Notes: a model not told the origin generated them from the sequence alone. Numbered from the stretch's first letter, positions 1 through 12,320 are shown. The stretch: 64,000 bases of DNA from Plumapathes pennacea (GCA_964036295.1 OZ038465.1:5752667-5816666); one strand, 5' to 3'. Translations and numbers: made by a program.

Positions 1-726
1 ACCGCAAACGGATAGCGATGTGTGCTACTTGTATTACTTCCTGTAAGAGAGGTTTTCTTTTTCCCTCTACGTTTCAGAATGAAAACTCGAACTACCTAAA
101 ACACTCATTCCAGCTACCATCAATTTTGACTGCGCAAAAAAGTGTAGGGGAGGGGGGGGGGGTGATGGGGGGGGGGGGGGGGGGGCTAAAGCTAAAGATA
201 AACCCCCAGCGCCTCCCCCTGCGCGATCCCTGAACCATGAAAATGTTGAATTCCTGAAGTGTCAAATGAAACTACTAATGACCAAGCAAAAGCAAGCTCT
301 TAGTGAATACACAATAATATAGTATTGTTCTCGTTCTTGACCATAGTTCATGTTGTTTTCCCTCTCTAAGTCTCATTTAGAAAGCGCGGAAGGGATTGTG
401 ACAAAATCTGATGCATGGCAGAAGTCACGCGCTAGACAAGATCAGTCGAGTACCCTCTTGGTGGAAACAGATGTTTCGCATATCAGTACTATGACACAAG
501 GAAATGGTTTTGATCATAAATGAAGGCATTGCAAAGGTGGCAACGATTCTGATAAGTGGCAATTTTGCAGTGGTATCAGTGTGGCAGTGATAAAAATAAC
601 ACACTTTACCGTGAAAGATCGGATATTGTCAATAAACCTTGCAGCTTAAGAAGTTTGTTCTCAATTACCCAGAAGGAAAATTTGTTGTTATTTTCCGTCC
701 TCCAGATTGGCTGCATTCGTATGATG

Positions 727-733
727 TATAAAT
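727..733 (+). promoter_or_regulatory. TATA box, GFP-like unit 1
   Basis: A TATAAAT element is followed about 45 bp later by the splice-donor consensus GTAAGT at 776, and by a second GTAAGT at 912. The element is kept in all five units and in the truncated sixth. Its role as core promoter is inferred. Confidence 0.6.
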
Positions 734-911
734 GGTCTATTTCGCTCAGCCAATCCGCGTGCACCTAATCATAAAGTAAGTGACATGCGGATTAGTAACC
801 TTCCTTTTCAAACGGTGGCAAACAAATCTCAATTGCTGTAGTCGAACTGCCAGGCACACGTACTGCTTTGCCCGACTGTGTTCAGGAGTAAACGGTGTAG
901 CTCGCTGAAAA

Positions 912-1113
912 GTAAGTTGAGTCGAATATTCACTAATTCACTATCATTAACCAAGAAGTGCAAAATATACCTGTGACTTATGAACGACACCTTACGCTCA
1001 TGTTAAGGAATAACTTCAGGCCGTCTGCTTTTCGCAACTTTGAGATAGACATGCAAGTCCTGCTTCGTGCCTTACTGCCCATGGGCAGTGCAGTGTGTGT
1101 GTGTGTGTGTACA

Positions 1114-1149
<36 letters not shown>

Positions 1150-1316
1150 GTCAGTGTAACAATCAGTGTGACTGTGCGGCGTCCAGAACCTTTCCTCCAA
1201 TAGGACGTAAACGAAAGCTAGACATACACTTAGTAAAAAAGAAACAGTCTTCTACCACGGTTTCGACAGTTCGGTGTTGCAAGGTTCTTACAACATTTTA
1301 ATGTGGTGACTTTCAG
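912..1316 (+). other. Predicted 5'UTR intron of GFP-like unit 1, containing (GT)n
   Basis: The donor AAAA|GTAAGT at 912 and the acceptor GACTTTCAG ending at 1316 define a ~405 bp intron. An alternative donor of the same strength lies at 776. The acceptor ends ten bases before the first in-frame ATG, so the upstream exon is probably non-coding. The intron contains a (GT)n plus (GTAT)n microsatellite at about 1093-1149. Equivalent acceptors end at 4069, 6807, 9567 and 12310. Confidence 0.6.
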
Positions 1317-1326
1317 CAATATACCG

Positions 1327-1965
1327 ATGGAATGCAAAGTACCAGTGGAATTACGCCACCAGACCGTCATCAGCGGCACTGCTAACGGAAAACAGTTTCG
1401 TTTAGCAGGAGAAGGGGTGGGGCGTCCTTACGATGGCAAGCTTAGCTCGTTGCTGAAATCGAGCACTGGCCCTCTTCACATATCCATGCATCTTCTGGAT
1501 ATCGTGGCCATTTTTGGCTACCCCACATACAGCAACTATCACGAGGATACCAAAGACCTATTCAAGATCTCGAACGGTTATGAATACGAAAGAGACATCA
1601 AGTATGAAAATGGAGGCCACATGAAAACGCTGCACAAGATCACTCGCCATTCCGACCACTTGTCTGGGGACTTCAAGGTACTAGAGTGCAGCGTGCAAGC
1701 CCCAGAGCTGGAAGCTATCGAGCCCATCGTGGAGACGTTCATCCCAGCTGGCCCTGGCAAGATCGACAGCCAAGCCGTGCTAGCCTGGCGCAAAAAGGGA
1801 GGAGGCTACTTCACTGCGCGTTGTGAGAGTCAGTACCGCCTTAATCACAACGAAAGTCTGCCCCACCTTCAGTTCCGCGTGGTACACTTCACCACCAACC
1901 ACAGCCAGGAGGTGCTAGATCAGAAGGAGAGCCTGCATGTGATTCGTCATTTGCCTGGCTTGTAA
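1327..1965 (+). CDS. GFP-like protein, copy 1, with Phe in place of the chromophore Tyr
   Basis: The 212-residue product belongs to the GFP beta-barrel family and has the usual anthozoan length. The diagnostic stretch is NGKQFRLAGEGVGRPYDG at residues 20-37. Aligned without gaps from the Gly-Pro at residues 48-49 to Tyr71, the chromophore triad falls on Ile62-Phe63-Gly64, where known family members have X-Tyr-Gly. The equivalents of GFP Arg96 (Arg89, in YERDIKYENGG) and Glu222 (Glu201) are present. A two-residue gap follows Lys80. The frame is open upstream to a GTG at 1303, but a splice acceptor ends at 1316, so ATG 1327 is the likely start. The coding region has no intron. AATAAA signals lie at 2316 and 2323. 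A normal fluorescent p-HBI chromophore is not expected; whether a Phe-based chromophore matures is unknown. Confidence 0.92.
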   Translation: MECKVPVELRHQTVISGTANGKQFRLAGEGVGRPYDGKLSSLLKSSTGPLHISMHLLDIVAIFGYPTYSNYHEDTKDLFKISNGYEYERDIKYENGGHMKTLHKITRHSDHLSGDFKVLECSVQAPELEAIEPIVETFIPAGPGKIDSQAVLAWRKKGGGYFTARCESQYRLNHNESLPHLQFRVVHFTTNHSQEVLDQKESLHVIRHLPGL

Positions 1966-2315
1966 GCCGGAAGATACGGCTGCCATATCCCATTAGCGCT
2001 AATGTGTTCAGTAAAAGATCCGTTTTGCATTTAATTTGCTTGGAATAGATTTAATACGGATCGAGGTAGTTATCTTAGTGTAATCGAATAGACTGTAGAG
2101 AAACAAATTGAGTGCGATGTGGTATACGAGCATTCAAAGCTAATGCATGTTCTACTGTTCATACATTGCCCATAATAGATGCATGACAAGTAAGATATTT
2201 TGTGAGATCACGTTAAGTTTGGAACAGCTAGTAGGCCTGCATGTTTACACTTATTTTAAAAACAGGACTGTCCTCGTTGCACGTACTTATTGAAGTGTGT
2301 ATCAGTAACGAACTA

Positions 2316-2328
2316 AATAAAAAATAAA
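2316..2328 (+). promoter_or_regulatory. Tandem AATAAA polyadenylation signals, unit 1
   Basis: Two AATAAA hexamers start at 2316 and 2323, about 350 bases after the stop codon. They recur at the same relative place in the other units (near 5069, 7807, 10567 and 13314). Confidence 0.6.
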
Positions 2329-3461
2329 ATCTGTGCAATGTGAGGCTGATTTGAAAAGAGGATAAACTCCGGTAATTGTTTGCTTGCAGAAACTTCTTTA
2401 TTTATTCATTGACAGCAGAATTAAATGATTCAGATAGCTGTAGGTAATTCTTCGTTTCAAATATTTACGGCGATCAGAAGATGTGAAGAATCTGCTTTCA
2501 ACCAAGCGCGAACTGCTTTCCGTATCCTCCTTGCCCAACCATACCCCTCGTTCCAAGAACCAATCCCGAGAAACAACAGTTTCCATTCCACTGTTCTAAA
2601 GTTGAATTATCTCATCGAGTTATATCAAACGAACCCTGTCTGAAACTTTCCGCTTCAACTCACGCATACTATGCCGGATCGAAACCGACCATTGAAATTG
2701 ATCCGTTTCCCGAGAATCTGTGTGGCAAACAATAAAGGTCCAGACGTCGACCGCAAACGGATAGCGATGTGTGCTACTGGTATTACTTCCTACAAGAGAT
2801 GTTTTATTTTTCCCTCTACGCTTCAGAATGAAATCTCGAACTACCTAAAACACTCATTCCAGCTACCATCAATTTTGACTACGCAAAAAAGTGGGGGAGG
2901 GGGGTGATTGGGGGGGGGGGGGGCTAAAGCTAAAGATAAACCCCCAGCGCCTCCCCCTGCGCGATCCCTGAACCATGAAAATGTTGAATTCCTGAAGTGT
3001 CAAATGAAACTACTAATGACCAAGCAAAAGCAAGCTCTTAGTGAATACACAGTAATAGTATTGTTCACGTTCTTGAGCATAGTTCATGTTGTTTTCCCTC
3101 TCTAAGTCTCATTTAAAAAGCGCGGAAGGGATTGTGATAAAATCTGATGCATGGCAGAAGTCACGCGCTAGACAAGATCAGTCGAGTACCCTCTTGGTGG
3201 AAACAGATGTTTCGCATATCAGTACTATGACACAAAGAAATGGTTTTGATCATAAATGAAGGCATTGCATAGGTGGCAACGATTCTGATAAGTGGCAATT
3301 TTGCAGTGGTATCAGTGTGGCAGTGCTAAAAATAACACACTTTACCGTGAAAGACCGGATGTTGTCAATAGACCTTGCAGCTTAAGTAGTTTGTTCTCAA
3401 TTACCCAGAAAGAAAATTGTTGTTATTTTCCGTCCTCCAGATTGGCTGCATTCGTATGATG

Positions 3462-3468
3462 TATAAAT
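3462..3468 (+). promoter_or_regulatory. TATA box, GFP-like unit 2
   Basis: TATAAAT stands in the same context as in unit 1 and is followed by both GTAAGT donors. Confidence 0.6.
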
Positions 3469-3827
3469 GGTCTATTTCGCTCAGCCAATCCGCGTGCACC
3501 TAATCATAAAGTAAGTGACATGCGGATCAGTAACTTTCCTTGTTAGACGGTGGCAAACAAATATCAATTGCTCTAGTCGAACTGCCAGGCACACGTACTG
3601 CTTTGCCCGACTGTGTTCAGGAGTAAACGGTGTAGCTCGCTGAAAAGTAAGTTGAGTCGAATATTCACTAATTCACTATCATTAACTAAGAAGTGCAAAA
3701 TATACCTGTGAGTTATAAACGACACCTTACGCTCATGTTAAGGAATAACTTCAGGCCGTCTGCTTTTCGCAACTTTGAGATAGACATGCAAGCCCTGCTT
3801 CGTGCTTACTGCCCATGGGCAGTGCAA

Positions 3828-3831
<4 letters not shown>

Positions 3832-3891
<60 letters not shown>

Positions 3892-3915
3892 TATATATAT
3901 GTATGTATGTATGTA
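3832..3915 (+). repeat. (GT)n/(GTAT)n microsatellite, unit 2 intron
   Basis: A long GT run is followed by ATATAT and GTAT repeats inside the predicted 5'UTR intron. It belongs to the long class shared with unit 4. Confidence 0.9.
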
Positions 3916-4079
3916 GAGTCAGTGTAACAATCAGTGTGACTGTGCGGCGTCCAGAACCTTTCCTCCAATGCTAGACATACACTTAGTACAAAAGACACAG
4001 TCTTCTACCACGGTTTCGACAGTTCGGTGTTGCAAGGTTCTTACAACATTTTAATGTGGTGACTTTCAGCAATATACCG

Positions 4080-4718
4080 ATGGAATGCAAAGTACCAGTG
4101 GAATTACGCCACCAGACCGTCATCAGCGGCACTGCTAACGGAAAACAGTTTCGTTTAGCAGGAGAAGGGGTGGGGCGTCCTTACGATGGCAAGCTTAGCT
4201 CGTTGTTGAAATCGAGCACTGGCCCTCTTCACATATCCATGCATCTTCTGGATATCGTGGCCATTTTTGGCTACCCCACATACAGCAACTATCACGAGGA
4301 TACCAAAGACCTATTCAAGATCTCGAACGGTTATGAATACGAAAGAGACATCAAGTATGAAAATGGAGGCCACATGAAAACGCTGCACAAGATCACTCGC
4401 CATTCCGACCACTTGTCTGGGGACTTCAAGGTACTAGAGTGCAGCGTGCAAGCCCCAGAGCTGGAAGCTATCGAGCCCATCGTGGAGACGTTCATCCCAG
4501 CTGGCCCTGGCAAGATCGACAGCCAAGCCGTGCTAGCCTGGCGCAAAAAGGGAGGAGGCTACTTCACTGCGCGTTGTGAGAGTCAGTACCGCCTTAATCA
4601 CAACGAAAGTCTGCCCCACCTTCAGTTCCGCGTGGTACACTTCACCACCAACCACAGCCAGGAGGTGCTAGATCAGAAGGAGAGCCTGCATGTGATTCGT
4701 CATTTGCCTGGCTTGTAA
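4080..4718 (+). CDS. GFP-like protein, copy 2 (identical product)
   Basis: The 212-residue product is identical to copy 1, including Ile62-Phe63-Gly64, Arg89 and Glu201. One synonymous change is visible at Leu43, which is TTG here and in copy 4 but CTG in copies 1, 3 and 5. The splice acceptor ends at 4069 and ATG 4080 is the chosen start. The 3' flank has CCCATCAGC where the other middle copies have CCCATTAGC. A possible function is as for copy 1. Confidence 0.92.
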   Translation: MECKVPVELRHQTVISGTANGKQFRLAGEGVGRPYDGKLSSLLKSSTGPLHISMHLLDIVAIFGYPTYSNYHEDTKDLFKISNGYEYERDIKYENGGHMKTLHKITRHSDHLSGDFKVLECSVQAPELEAIEPIVETFIPAGPGKIDSQAVLAWRKKGGGYFTARCESQYRLNHNESLPHLQFRVVHFTTNHSQEVLDQKESLHVIRHLPGL

Positions 4719-6223
4719 GCCGGAAGATACGGCTGCCATATCCCATCAGCGCTAATGTGTTCAGTAAAAGATCCGTTTTGCATTTAATTTGCTTGGAATA
4801 GATTTAATACGGATCGAGGTAGTTATCTTAGTGTAATCGAATAGACTGTAGAGAAACAAATTGAGTGCGATGTGGTATACGAGCATTCAAAGCTAATGCA
4901 TGTTCTACTGTTCATACATTGCCCATAATAGATGCATGACAAGTAAGATATTTTGTGAGATCACGTTAAGTTTGGAACAGCTAGTAGGCCTGCATGTTTA
5001 CACTTATTTTAAAAACAGGACTGTCCTCGTTGCACGTACTTATTGAAGTGTGTATCAGTAACGAACTAAATAAAAAATAAAATCTGTGCAATGTGAGGCT
5101 GATTTGAAAAGAGGATAAACTCCGGTAATTGTTTGCTTGCAGAAACTTCTTTATTTATTCATTGACAGCAGAATTAAATGATTCAGATAGCTGTAGGTAA
5201 TTCTTCGTTTCAAATATTTACGGCGATCAGAAGATGTGAAGAATCTGCTTTCAACCAAGCGCGAACTGCTTTCCGTATCCTCCTTGCCCAACCATACCCC
5301 TCGTTCCAAGAACCAATCCCGAGAAACAACAGTTTCCATTCCACTGTTCTAAAGTTGAATTATCTCATCGAGTTATATCAAACGAACCCTGTCTGAAACT
5401 TTCCGCTTCAACTCACGCATACTATGCCGGATCGAAACCGACCATTGAAATTGATCCGTTTCCCGAGAATCTGTGTGGCAAACAATAAAGGTCCAGACGT
5501 CGACCGCAAACGGATAGCGATGTGTGCTACTGGTATTACTTCCTACAAGAGATGTTTTATTTTTCCCTCTACGCTTCAGAATGAAATCTCGAACTACCTA
5601 AAACACTCATTCCAGCTACCATCAATTTTGACTACGCAAAAAAGTGGGGGAGGGGGGTGATTGGGGGGGGGGGGGGGGGGGGGGGCTAAAGCTAAAGATA
5701 AACCCCCAGCGCCTCCCCCTGCGCGATCCCTGAACCATGAAAATGTTGAATTCCTGAAGTGTCAAATGAAACTACTAATGACCAAGCAAAAGCAAGCTCT
5801 TAGTGAATACACAGTAATAGTATTGTTCACGTTCTTGAGCATAGTTCATGTTGTTTTCCCTCTCTAAGTCTCATTTAAAAAGCGCGGAAGGGATTGTGAT
5901 AAAATCTGATGCATGGCAGAAGTCACGCGCTAGACAAGATCAGTCGAGTACCCTCTTGGTGGAAACAGATGTTTCGCATATCAGTACTATGACACAAAGA
6001 AATGGTTTTGATCATAAATGAAGGCATTGCATAGGTGGCAACGATTCTGATAAGTGGCAATTTTGCAGTGGTATCAGTGTGGCAGTGCTAAAAATAACAC
6101 ACTTTACCGTGAAAGACCGGATGTTGTCAATAGACCTTGCAGCTTAAGTAGTTTGTTCTCAATTACCCAGAAAGAAAATTGTTGTTATTTTCCGTCCTCC
6201 AGATTGGCTGCATTCGTATGATG

Positions 6224-6230
6224 TATAAAT
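6224..6230 (+). promoter_or_regulatory. TATA box, GFP-like unit 3
   Basis: TATAAAT stands in the same promoter context as in the other units. Confidence 0.6.
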
Positions 6231-6588
6231 GGTCTATTTCGCTCAGCCAATCCGCGTGCACCTAATCATAAAGTAAGTGACATGCGGATCAGTAACTTTC
6301 CTTGTTAGACGGTGGCAAACAAATATCAATTGCTCTAGTCGAACTGCCAGGCACACGTACTGCTTTGCCCGACTGTGTTCAGGAGTAAACGGTGTAGCTC
6401 GCTGAAAAGTAAGTTGAGTCGAATATTCACTAATTCACTATCATTAACTAAGAAGTGCAAAATATACCTGTGAGTTATAAACGACACCTTACGCTCATGT
6501 TAAGGAATAACTTCAGGCCGTCTGCTTTTCGCAACTTTGAGATAGACATGCAAGCCCTGCTTCGTGCTTACTGCCCATGGGCAGTGCA

Positions 6589-6592
<4 letters not shown>

Positions 6593-6625
<33 letters not shown>

Positions 6626-6653
6626 TATATATATGTATGTATGTATGTATGTA
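6593..6653 (+). repeat. (GT)n/(GTAT)n microsatellite, unit 3 intron
   Basis: A short GT run is followed by four GTAT-type repeats. The short class is shared with unit 5. Confidence 0.9.
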
Positions 6654-6817
6654 GAGTCAGTGTAACAATCAGTGTGACTGTGCGGCGTCCAGAACCTTTC
6701 CTCCAATGCTAGACATACACTTAGTACAAAAGACACAGTCTTCTACCACGGTTTCGACAGTTCGGTGTTGCAAGGTTCTTACAACATTTTAATGTGGTGA
6801 CTTTCAGCAATATACCG

Positions 6818-7456
6818 ATGGAATGCAAAGTACCAGTGGAATTACGCCACCAGACCGTCATCAGCGGCACTGCTAACGGAAAACAGTTTCGTTTAGCAGG
6901 AGAAGGGGTGGGGCGTCCTTACGATGGCAAGCTTAGCTCGTTGCTGAAATCGAGCACTGGCCCTCTTCACATATCCATGCATCTTCTGGATATCGTGGCC
7001 ATTTTTGGCTACCCCACATACAGCAACTATCACGAGGATACCAAAGACCTATTCAAGATCTCGAACGGTTATGAATACGAAAGAGACATCAAGTATGAAA
7101 ATGGAGGCCACATGAAAACGCTGCACAAGATCACTCGCCATTCCGACCACTTGTCTGGGGACTTCAAGGTACTAGAGTGCAGCGTGCAAGCCCCAGAGCT
7201 GGAAGCTATCGAGCCCATCGTGGAGACGTTCATCCCAGCTGGCCCTGGCAAGATCGACAGCCAAGCCGTGCTAGCCTGGCGCAAAAAGGGAGGAGGCTAC
7301 TTCACTGCGCGTTGTGAGAGTCAGTACCGCCTTAATCACAACGAAAGTCTGCCCCACCTTCAGTTCCGCGTGGTACACTTCACCACCAACCACAGCCAGG
7401 AGGTGCTAGATCAGAAGGAGAGCCTGCATGTGATTCGTCATTTGCCTGGCTTGTAA
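6818..7456 (+). CDS. GFP-like protein, copy 3 (identical product)
   Basis: The 212-residue product is identical to copy 1. Leu43 is CTG, as in copies 1 and 5. The splice acceptor ends at 6807, and AATAAA signals lie near 7807. The coding region is a single exon and no frame damage is seen. Confidence 0.92.
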   Translation: MECKVPVELRHQTVISGTANGKQFRLAGEGVGRPYDGKLSSLLKSSTGPLHISMHLLDIVAIFGYPTYSNYHEDTKDLFKISNGYEYERDIKYENGGHMKTLHKITRHSDHLSGDFKVLECSVQAPELEAIEPIVETFIPAGPGKIDSQAVLAWRKKGGGYFTARCESQYRLNHNESLPHLQFRVVHFTTNHSQEVLDQKESLHVIRHLPGL

Positions 7457-8951
7457 GCCGGAAGATACGGCTGCCATATCCCATTAGCGCTAATGTGTTC
7501 AGTAAAAGATCCGTTTTGCATTTAATTTGCTTGGAATAGATTTAATACGGATCGAGGTAGTTATCTTAGTGTAATCGAATAGACTGTAGAGAAACAAATT
7601 GAGTGCGATGTGGTATACGAGCATTCAAAGCTAATGCATGTTCTACTGTTCATACATTGCCCATAATAGATGCATGACAAGTAAGATATTTTGTGAGATC
7701 ACGTTAAGTTTGGAACAGCTAGTAGGCCTGCATGTTTACACTTATTTTAAAAACAGGACTGTCCTCGTTGCACGTACTTATTGAAGTGTGTATCAGTAAC
7801 GAACTAAATAAAAAATAAAATCTGTGCAATGTGAGGCTGATTTGAAAAGAGGATAAACTCCGGTAATTGTTTGCTTGCAGAAACTTCTTTATTTATTCAT
7901 TGACAGCAGAATTAAATGATTCAGATAGCTGTAGGTAATTCTTCGTTTCAAATATTTACGGCGATCAGAAGATGTGAAGAATCTGCTTTCAACCAAGCGC
8001 GAACTGCTTTCCGTATCCTCCTTGCCCAACCATACCCCTCGTTCCAAGAACCAATCCCGAGAAACAACAGTTTCCATTCCACTGTTCTAAAGTTGAATTA
8101 TCTCATCGAGTTATATCAAACGAACCCTGTCTGAAACTTTCCGCTTCAACTCACGCATACTATGCCGGATCGAAACCGACCATTGAAATTGATCCGTTTC
8201 CCGAGAATCTGTGTGGCAAACAATAAAGGTCCAGACGTCGACCGCAAACGGATAGCGATGTGTGCTACTGGTATTACTTCCTACAAGAGATGTTTTATTT
8301 TTCCCTCTACGCTTCAGAATGAAATCTCGAACTACCTAAAACACTCATTCCAGCTACCATCAATTTTGACTACGCAAAAAAGTGGGGGAGGGGGGTGATT
8401 GGGGGGGGGGGGGCTAAAGCTAAAGATAAACCCCCAGCGCCTCCCCCTGCGCGATCCCTGAACCATGAAAATGTTGAATTCCTGAAGTGTCAAATGAAAC
8501 TACTAATGACCAAGCAAAAGCAAGCTCTTAGTGAATACACAGTAATAGTATTGTTCACGTTCTTGAGCATAGTTCATGTTGTTTTCCCTCTCTAAGTCTC
8601 ATTTAAAAAGCGCGGAAGGGATTGTGATAAAATCTGATGCATGGCAGAAGTCACGCGCTAGACAAGATCAGTCGAGTACCCTCTTGGTGGAAACAGATGT
8701 TTCGCATATCAGTACTATGACACAAAGAAATGGTTTTGATCATAAATGAAGGCATTGCATAGGTGGCAACGATTCTGATAAGTGGCAATTTTGCAGTGGT
8801 ATCAGTGTGGCAGTGCTAAAAATAACACACTTTACCGTGAAAGACCGGATGTTGTCAATAGACCTTGCAGCTTAAGTAGTTTGTTCTCAATTACCCAGAA
8901 AGAAAATTGTTGTTATTTTCCGTCCTCCAGATTGGCTGCATTCGTATGATG

Positions 8952-8958
8952 TATAAAT
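8952..8958 (+). promoter_or_regulatory. TATA box, GFP-like unit 4
   Basis: TATAAAT stands in the same promoter context as in the other units. Confidence 0.6.
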
Positions 8959-9317
8959 GGTCTATTTCGCTCAGCCAATCCGCGTGCACCTAATCATAAA
9001 GTAAGTGACATGCGGATCAGTAACTTTCCTTGTTAGACGGTGGCAAACAAATATCAATTGCTCTAGTCGAACTGCCAGGCACACGTACTGCTTTGCCCGA
9101 CTGTGTTCAGGAGTAAACGGTGTAGCTCGCTGAAAAGTAAGTTGAGTCGAATATTCACTAATTCACTATCATTAACTAAGAAGTGCAAAATATACCTGTG
9201 AGTTATAAACGACACCTTACGCTCATGTTAAGGAATAACTTCAGGCCGTCTGCTTTTCGCAACTTTGAGATAGACATGCAAGCCCTGCTTCGTGCTTACT
9301 GCCCATGGGCAGTGCAA

Positions 9318-9319
<2 letters not shown>

Positions 9320-9389
<70 letters not shown>

Positions 9390-9413
9390 TATATATATGT
9401 ATGTATGTATGTA
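9320..9413 (+). repeat. (GT)n/(GTAT)n microsatellite, unit 4 intron
   Basis: This is the longest GT run of the array. It is preceded by CAATGCG, the variant shared with unit 2; units 3 and 5 have CAGTGCG. Confidence 0.9.
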
Positions 9414-9577
9414 GAGTCAGTGTAACAATCAGTGTGACTGTGCGGCGTCCAGAACCTTTCCTCCAATGCTAGACATACACTTAGTACAAAAGACACAGTC
9501 TTCTACCACGGTTTCGACAGTTCGGTGTTGCAAGGTTCTTACAACATTTTAATGTGGTGACTTTCAGCAATATACCG

Positions 9578-10216
9578 ATGGAATGCAAAGTACCAGTGGA
9601 ATTACGCCACCAGACCGTCATCAGCGGCACTGCTAACGGAAAACAGTTTCGTTTAGCAGGAGAAGGGGTGGGGCGTCCTTACGATGGCAAGCTTAGCTCG
9701 TTGTTGAAATCGAGCACTGGCCCTCTTCACATATCCATGCATCTTCTGGATATCGTGGCCATTTTTGGCTACCCCACATACAGCAACTATCACGAGGATA
9801 CCAAAGACCTATTCAAGATCTCGAACGGTTATGAATACGAAAGAGACATCAAGTATGAAAATGGAGGCCACATGAAAACGCTGCACAAGATCACTCGCCA
9901 TTCCGACCACTTGTCTGGGGACTTCAAGGTACTAGAGTGCAGCGTGCAAGCCCCAGAGCTGGAAGCTATCGAGCCCATCGTGGAGACGTTCATCCCAGCT
10001 GGCCCTGGCAAGATCGACAGCCAAGCCGTGCTAGCCTGGCGCAAAAAGGGAGGAGGCTACTTCACTGCGCGTTGTGAGAGTCAGTACCGCCTTAATCACA
10101 ACGAAAGTCTGCCCCACCTTCAGTTCCGCGTGGTACACTTCACCACCAACCACAGCCAGGAGGTGCTAGATCAGAAGGAGAGCCTGCATGTGATTCGTCA
10201 TTTGCCTGGCTTGTAA
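9578..10216 (+). CDS. GFP-like protein, copy 4 (identical product)
   Basis: The 212-residue product is identical to copy 1. It carries the TTG Leu43 codon shared with copy 2. The splice acceptor ends at 9567, and AATAAA signals lie near 10567. The frame is intact. Confidence 0.92.
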   Translation: MECKVPVELRHQTVISGTANGKQFRLAGEGVGRPYDGKLSSLLKSSTGPLHISMHLLDIVAIFGYPTYSNYHEDTKDLFKISNGYEYERDIKYENGGHMKTLHKITRHSDHLSGDFKVLECSVQAPELEAIEPIVETFIPAGPGKIDSQAVLAWRKKGGGYFTARCESQYRLNHNESLPHLQFRVVHFTTNHSQEVLDQKESLHVIRHLPGL

Positions 10217-11718
10217 GCCGGAAGATACGGCTGCCATATCCCATTAGCGCTAATGTGTTCAGTAAAAGATCCGTTTTGCATTTAATTTGCTTGGAATAGA
10301 TTTAATACGGATCGAGGTAGTTATCTTAGTGTAATCGAATAGACTGTAGAGAAACAAATTGAGTGCGATGTGGTATACGAGCATTCAAAGCTAATGCATG
10401 TTCTACTGTTCATACATTGCCCATAATAGATGCATGACAAGTAAGATATTTTGTGAGATCACGTTAAGTTTGGAACAGCTAGTAGGCCTGCATGTTTACA
10501 CTTATTTTAAAAACAGGACTGTCCTCGTTGCACGTACTTATTGAAGTGTGTATCAGTAACGAACTAAATAAAAAATAAAATCTGTGCAATGTGAGGCTGA
10601 TTTGAAAAGAGGATAAACTCCGGTAATTGTTTGCTTGCAGAAACTTCTTTATTTATTCATTGACAGCAGAATTAAATGATTCAGATAGCTGTAGGTAATT
10701 CTTCGTTTCAAATATTTACGGCGATCAGAAGATGTGAAGAATCTGCTTTCAACCAAGCGCGAACTGCTTTCCGTATCCTCCTTGCCCAACCATACCCCTC
10801 GTTCCAAGAACCAATCCCGAGAAACAACAGTTTCCATTCCACTGTTCTAAAGTTGAATTATCTCATCGAGTTATATCAAACGAACCCTGTCTGAAACTTT
10901 CCGCTTCAACTCACGCATACTATGCCGGATCGAAACCGACCATTGAAATTGATCCGTTTCCCGAGAATCTGTGTGGCAAACAATAAAGGTCCAGACGTCG
11001 ACCGCAAACGGATAGCGATGTGTGCTACTGGTATTACTTCCTACAAGAGATGTTTTATTTTTCCCTCTACGCTTCAGAATGAAATCTCGAACTACCTAAA
11101 ACACTCATTCCAGCTACCATCAATTTTGACTACGCAAAAAAGTGGGGGAGGGGGGTGATTGGGGGGGGGGGGGGGGGGGCTAAAGCTAAAGATAAACCCC
11201 CAGCGCCTCCCCCTGCGCGATCCCTGAACCATGAAAATGTTGAATTCCTGAAGTGTCAAATGAAACTACTAATGACCAAGCAAAAGCAAGCTCTTAGTGA
11301 ATACACAGTAATAGTATTGTTCACGTTCTTGAGCATAGTTCATGTTGTTTTCCCTCTCTAAGTCTCATTTAAAAAGCGCGGAAGGGATTGTGATAAAATC
11401 TGATGCATGGCAGAAGTCACGCGCTTAGACAAGATCAGTCGAGTACCCTCTTGGTGGAAACAGATGTTTCGCATATCAGTACTATGACACAAAGAAATGG
11501 TTTTGATCATAAATGAAGGCATTGCATAGGTGGCAACGATTCTGATAAGTGGCAATTTTGCAGTGGTATCAGTGTGGCAGTGCTAAAAATAACACACTTT
11601 ACCGTGAAAGACCGGATGTTGTCAATAGACCTTGCAGCTTAAGTAGTTTGTTCTCAATTACCCAGAAAGAAAATTGTTGTTATTTTCCGTCCTCCAGATT
11701 GGCTGCATTCGTATGATG

Positions 11719-11725
11719 TATAAAT
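11719..11725 (+). promoter_or_regulatory. TATA box, GFP-like unit 5
   Basis: TATAAAT stands in the same promoter context as in the other units. Confidence 0.6.
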
Positions 11726-12320
11726 GGTCTATTTCGCTCAGCCAATCCGCGTGCACCTAATCATAAAGTAAGTGACATGCGGATCAGTAACTTTCCTTGT
11801 TAGACGGTGGCAAACAAATATCAATTGCTCTAGTCGAACTGCCAGGCACACGTACTGCTTTGCCCGACTGTGTTCAGGAGTAAACGGTGTAGCTCGCTGA
11901 AAAGTAAGTTGAGTCGAATATTCACTAATTCACTATCATTAACTAAGAAGTGCAAAATATACCTGTGAGTTATAAACGACACCTTACGCTCATGTTAAGG
12001 AATAACTTCAGGCCGTCTGCTTTTCGCAACTTTGAGATAGACATGCAAGCCCTGCTTCGTGCTTACTGCCCATGGGCAGTGCAGTGCGTGTGTGTGTGTG
12101 TGTGTGTGTGTGTACGTATATATATGTATGTATGTATATATGTATGTATGTATGTAGAGTCAGTGTAACAATCAGTGTGACTGTGCGGCGTCCAGAACCT
12201 TTCCTCCAATGCTAGACATACACTTAGTACAAAAGACACAGTCTTCTACCACGGTTTCGACAGTTCGGTGTTGCAAGGTTCTTACAACATTTTAATGTGG
12301 TGACTTTCAGCAATATACCG

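Noticed and set aside
1303-1326. Start of the GFP-like ORF at GTG 1303
   Set aside because: Nuclear cnidarian genes rarely start at GTG, and a splice acceptor ends at 1316. ATG 1327 aligns with the family N terminus.
1327-1965. Reading the chromophore region as Phe-Gly-Tyr-Pro (loss of Gly after Tyr)
   Set aside because: That needs a two-residue gap. The ungapped alignment from Gly-Pro to Tyr71 places Ile-Phe-Gly on the triad and is simpler.
2398-3105. Short open frames between the GFP-like exons, repeated in every unit
   Set aside because: They recur only because the units are identical. They have no domain, overlap poly-G or promoter sequence, and differ in the sixth copy.
3738-3998. Thr-His repeat protein on the minus strand
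   Set aside because: It is a translation of the (GT)n microsatellite, and its length varies with the repeat.
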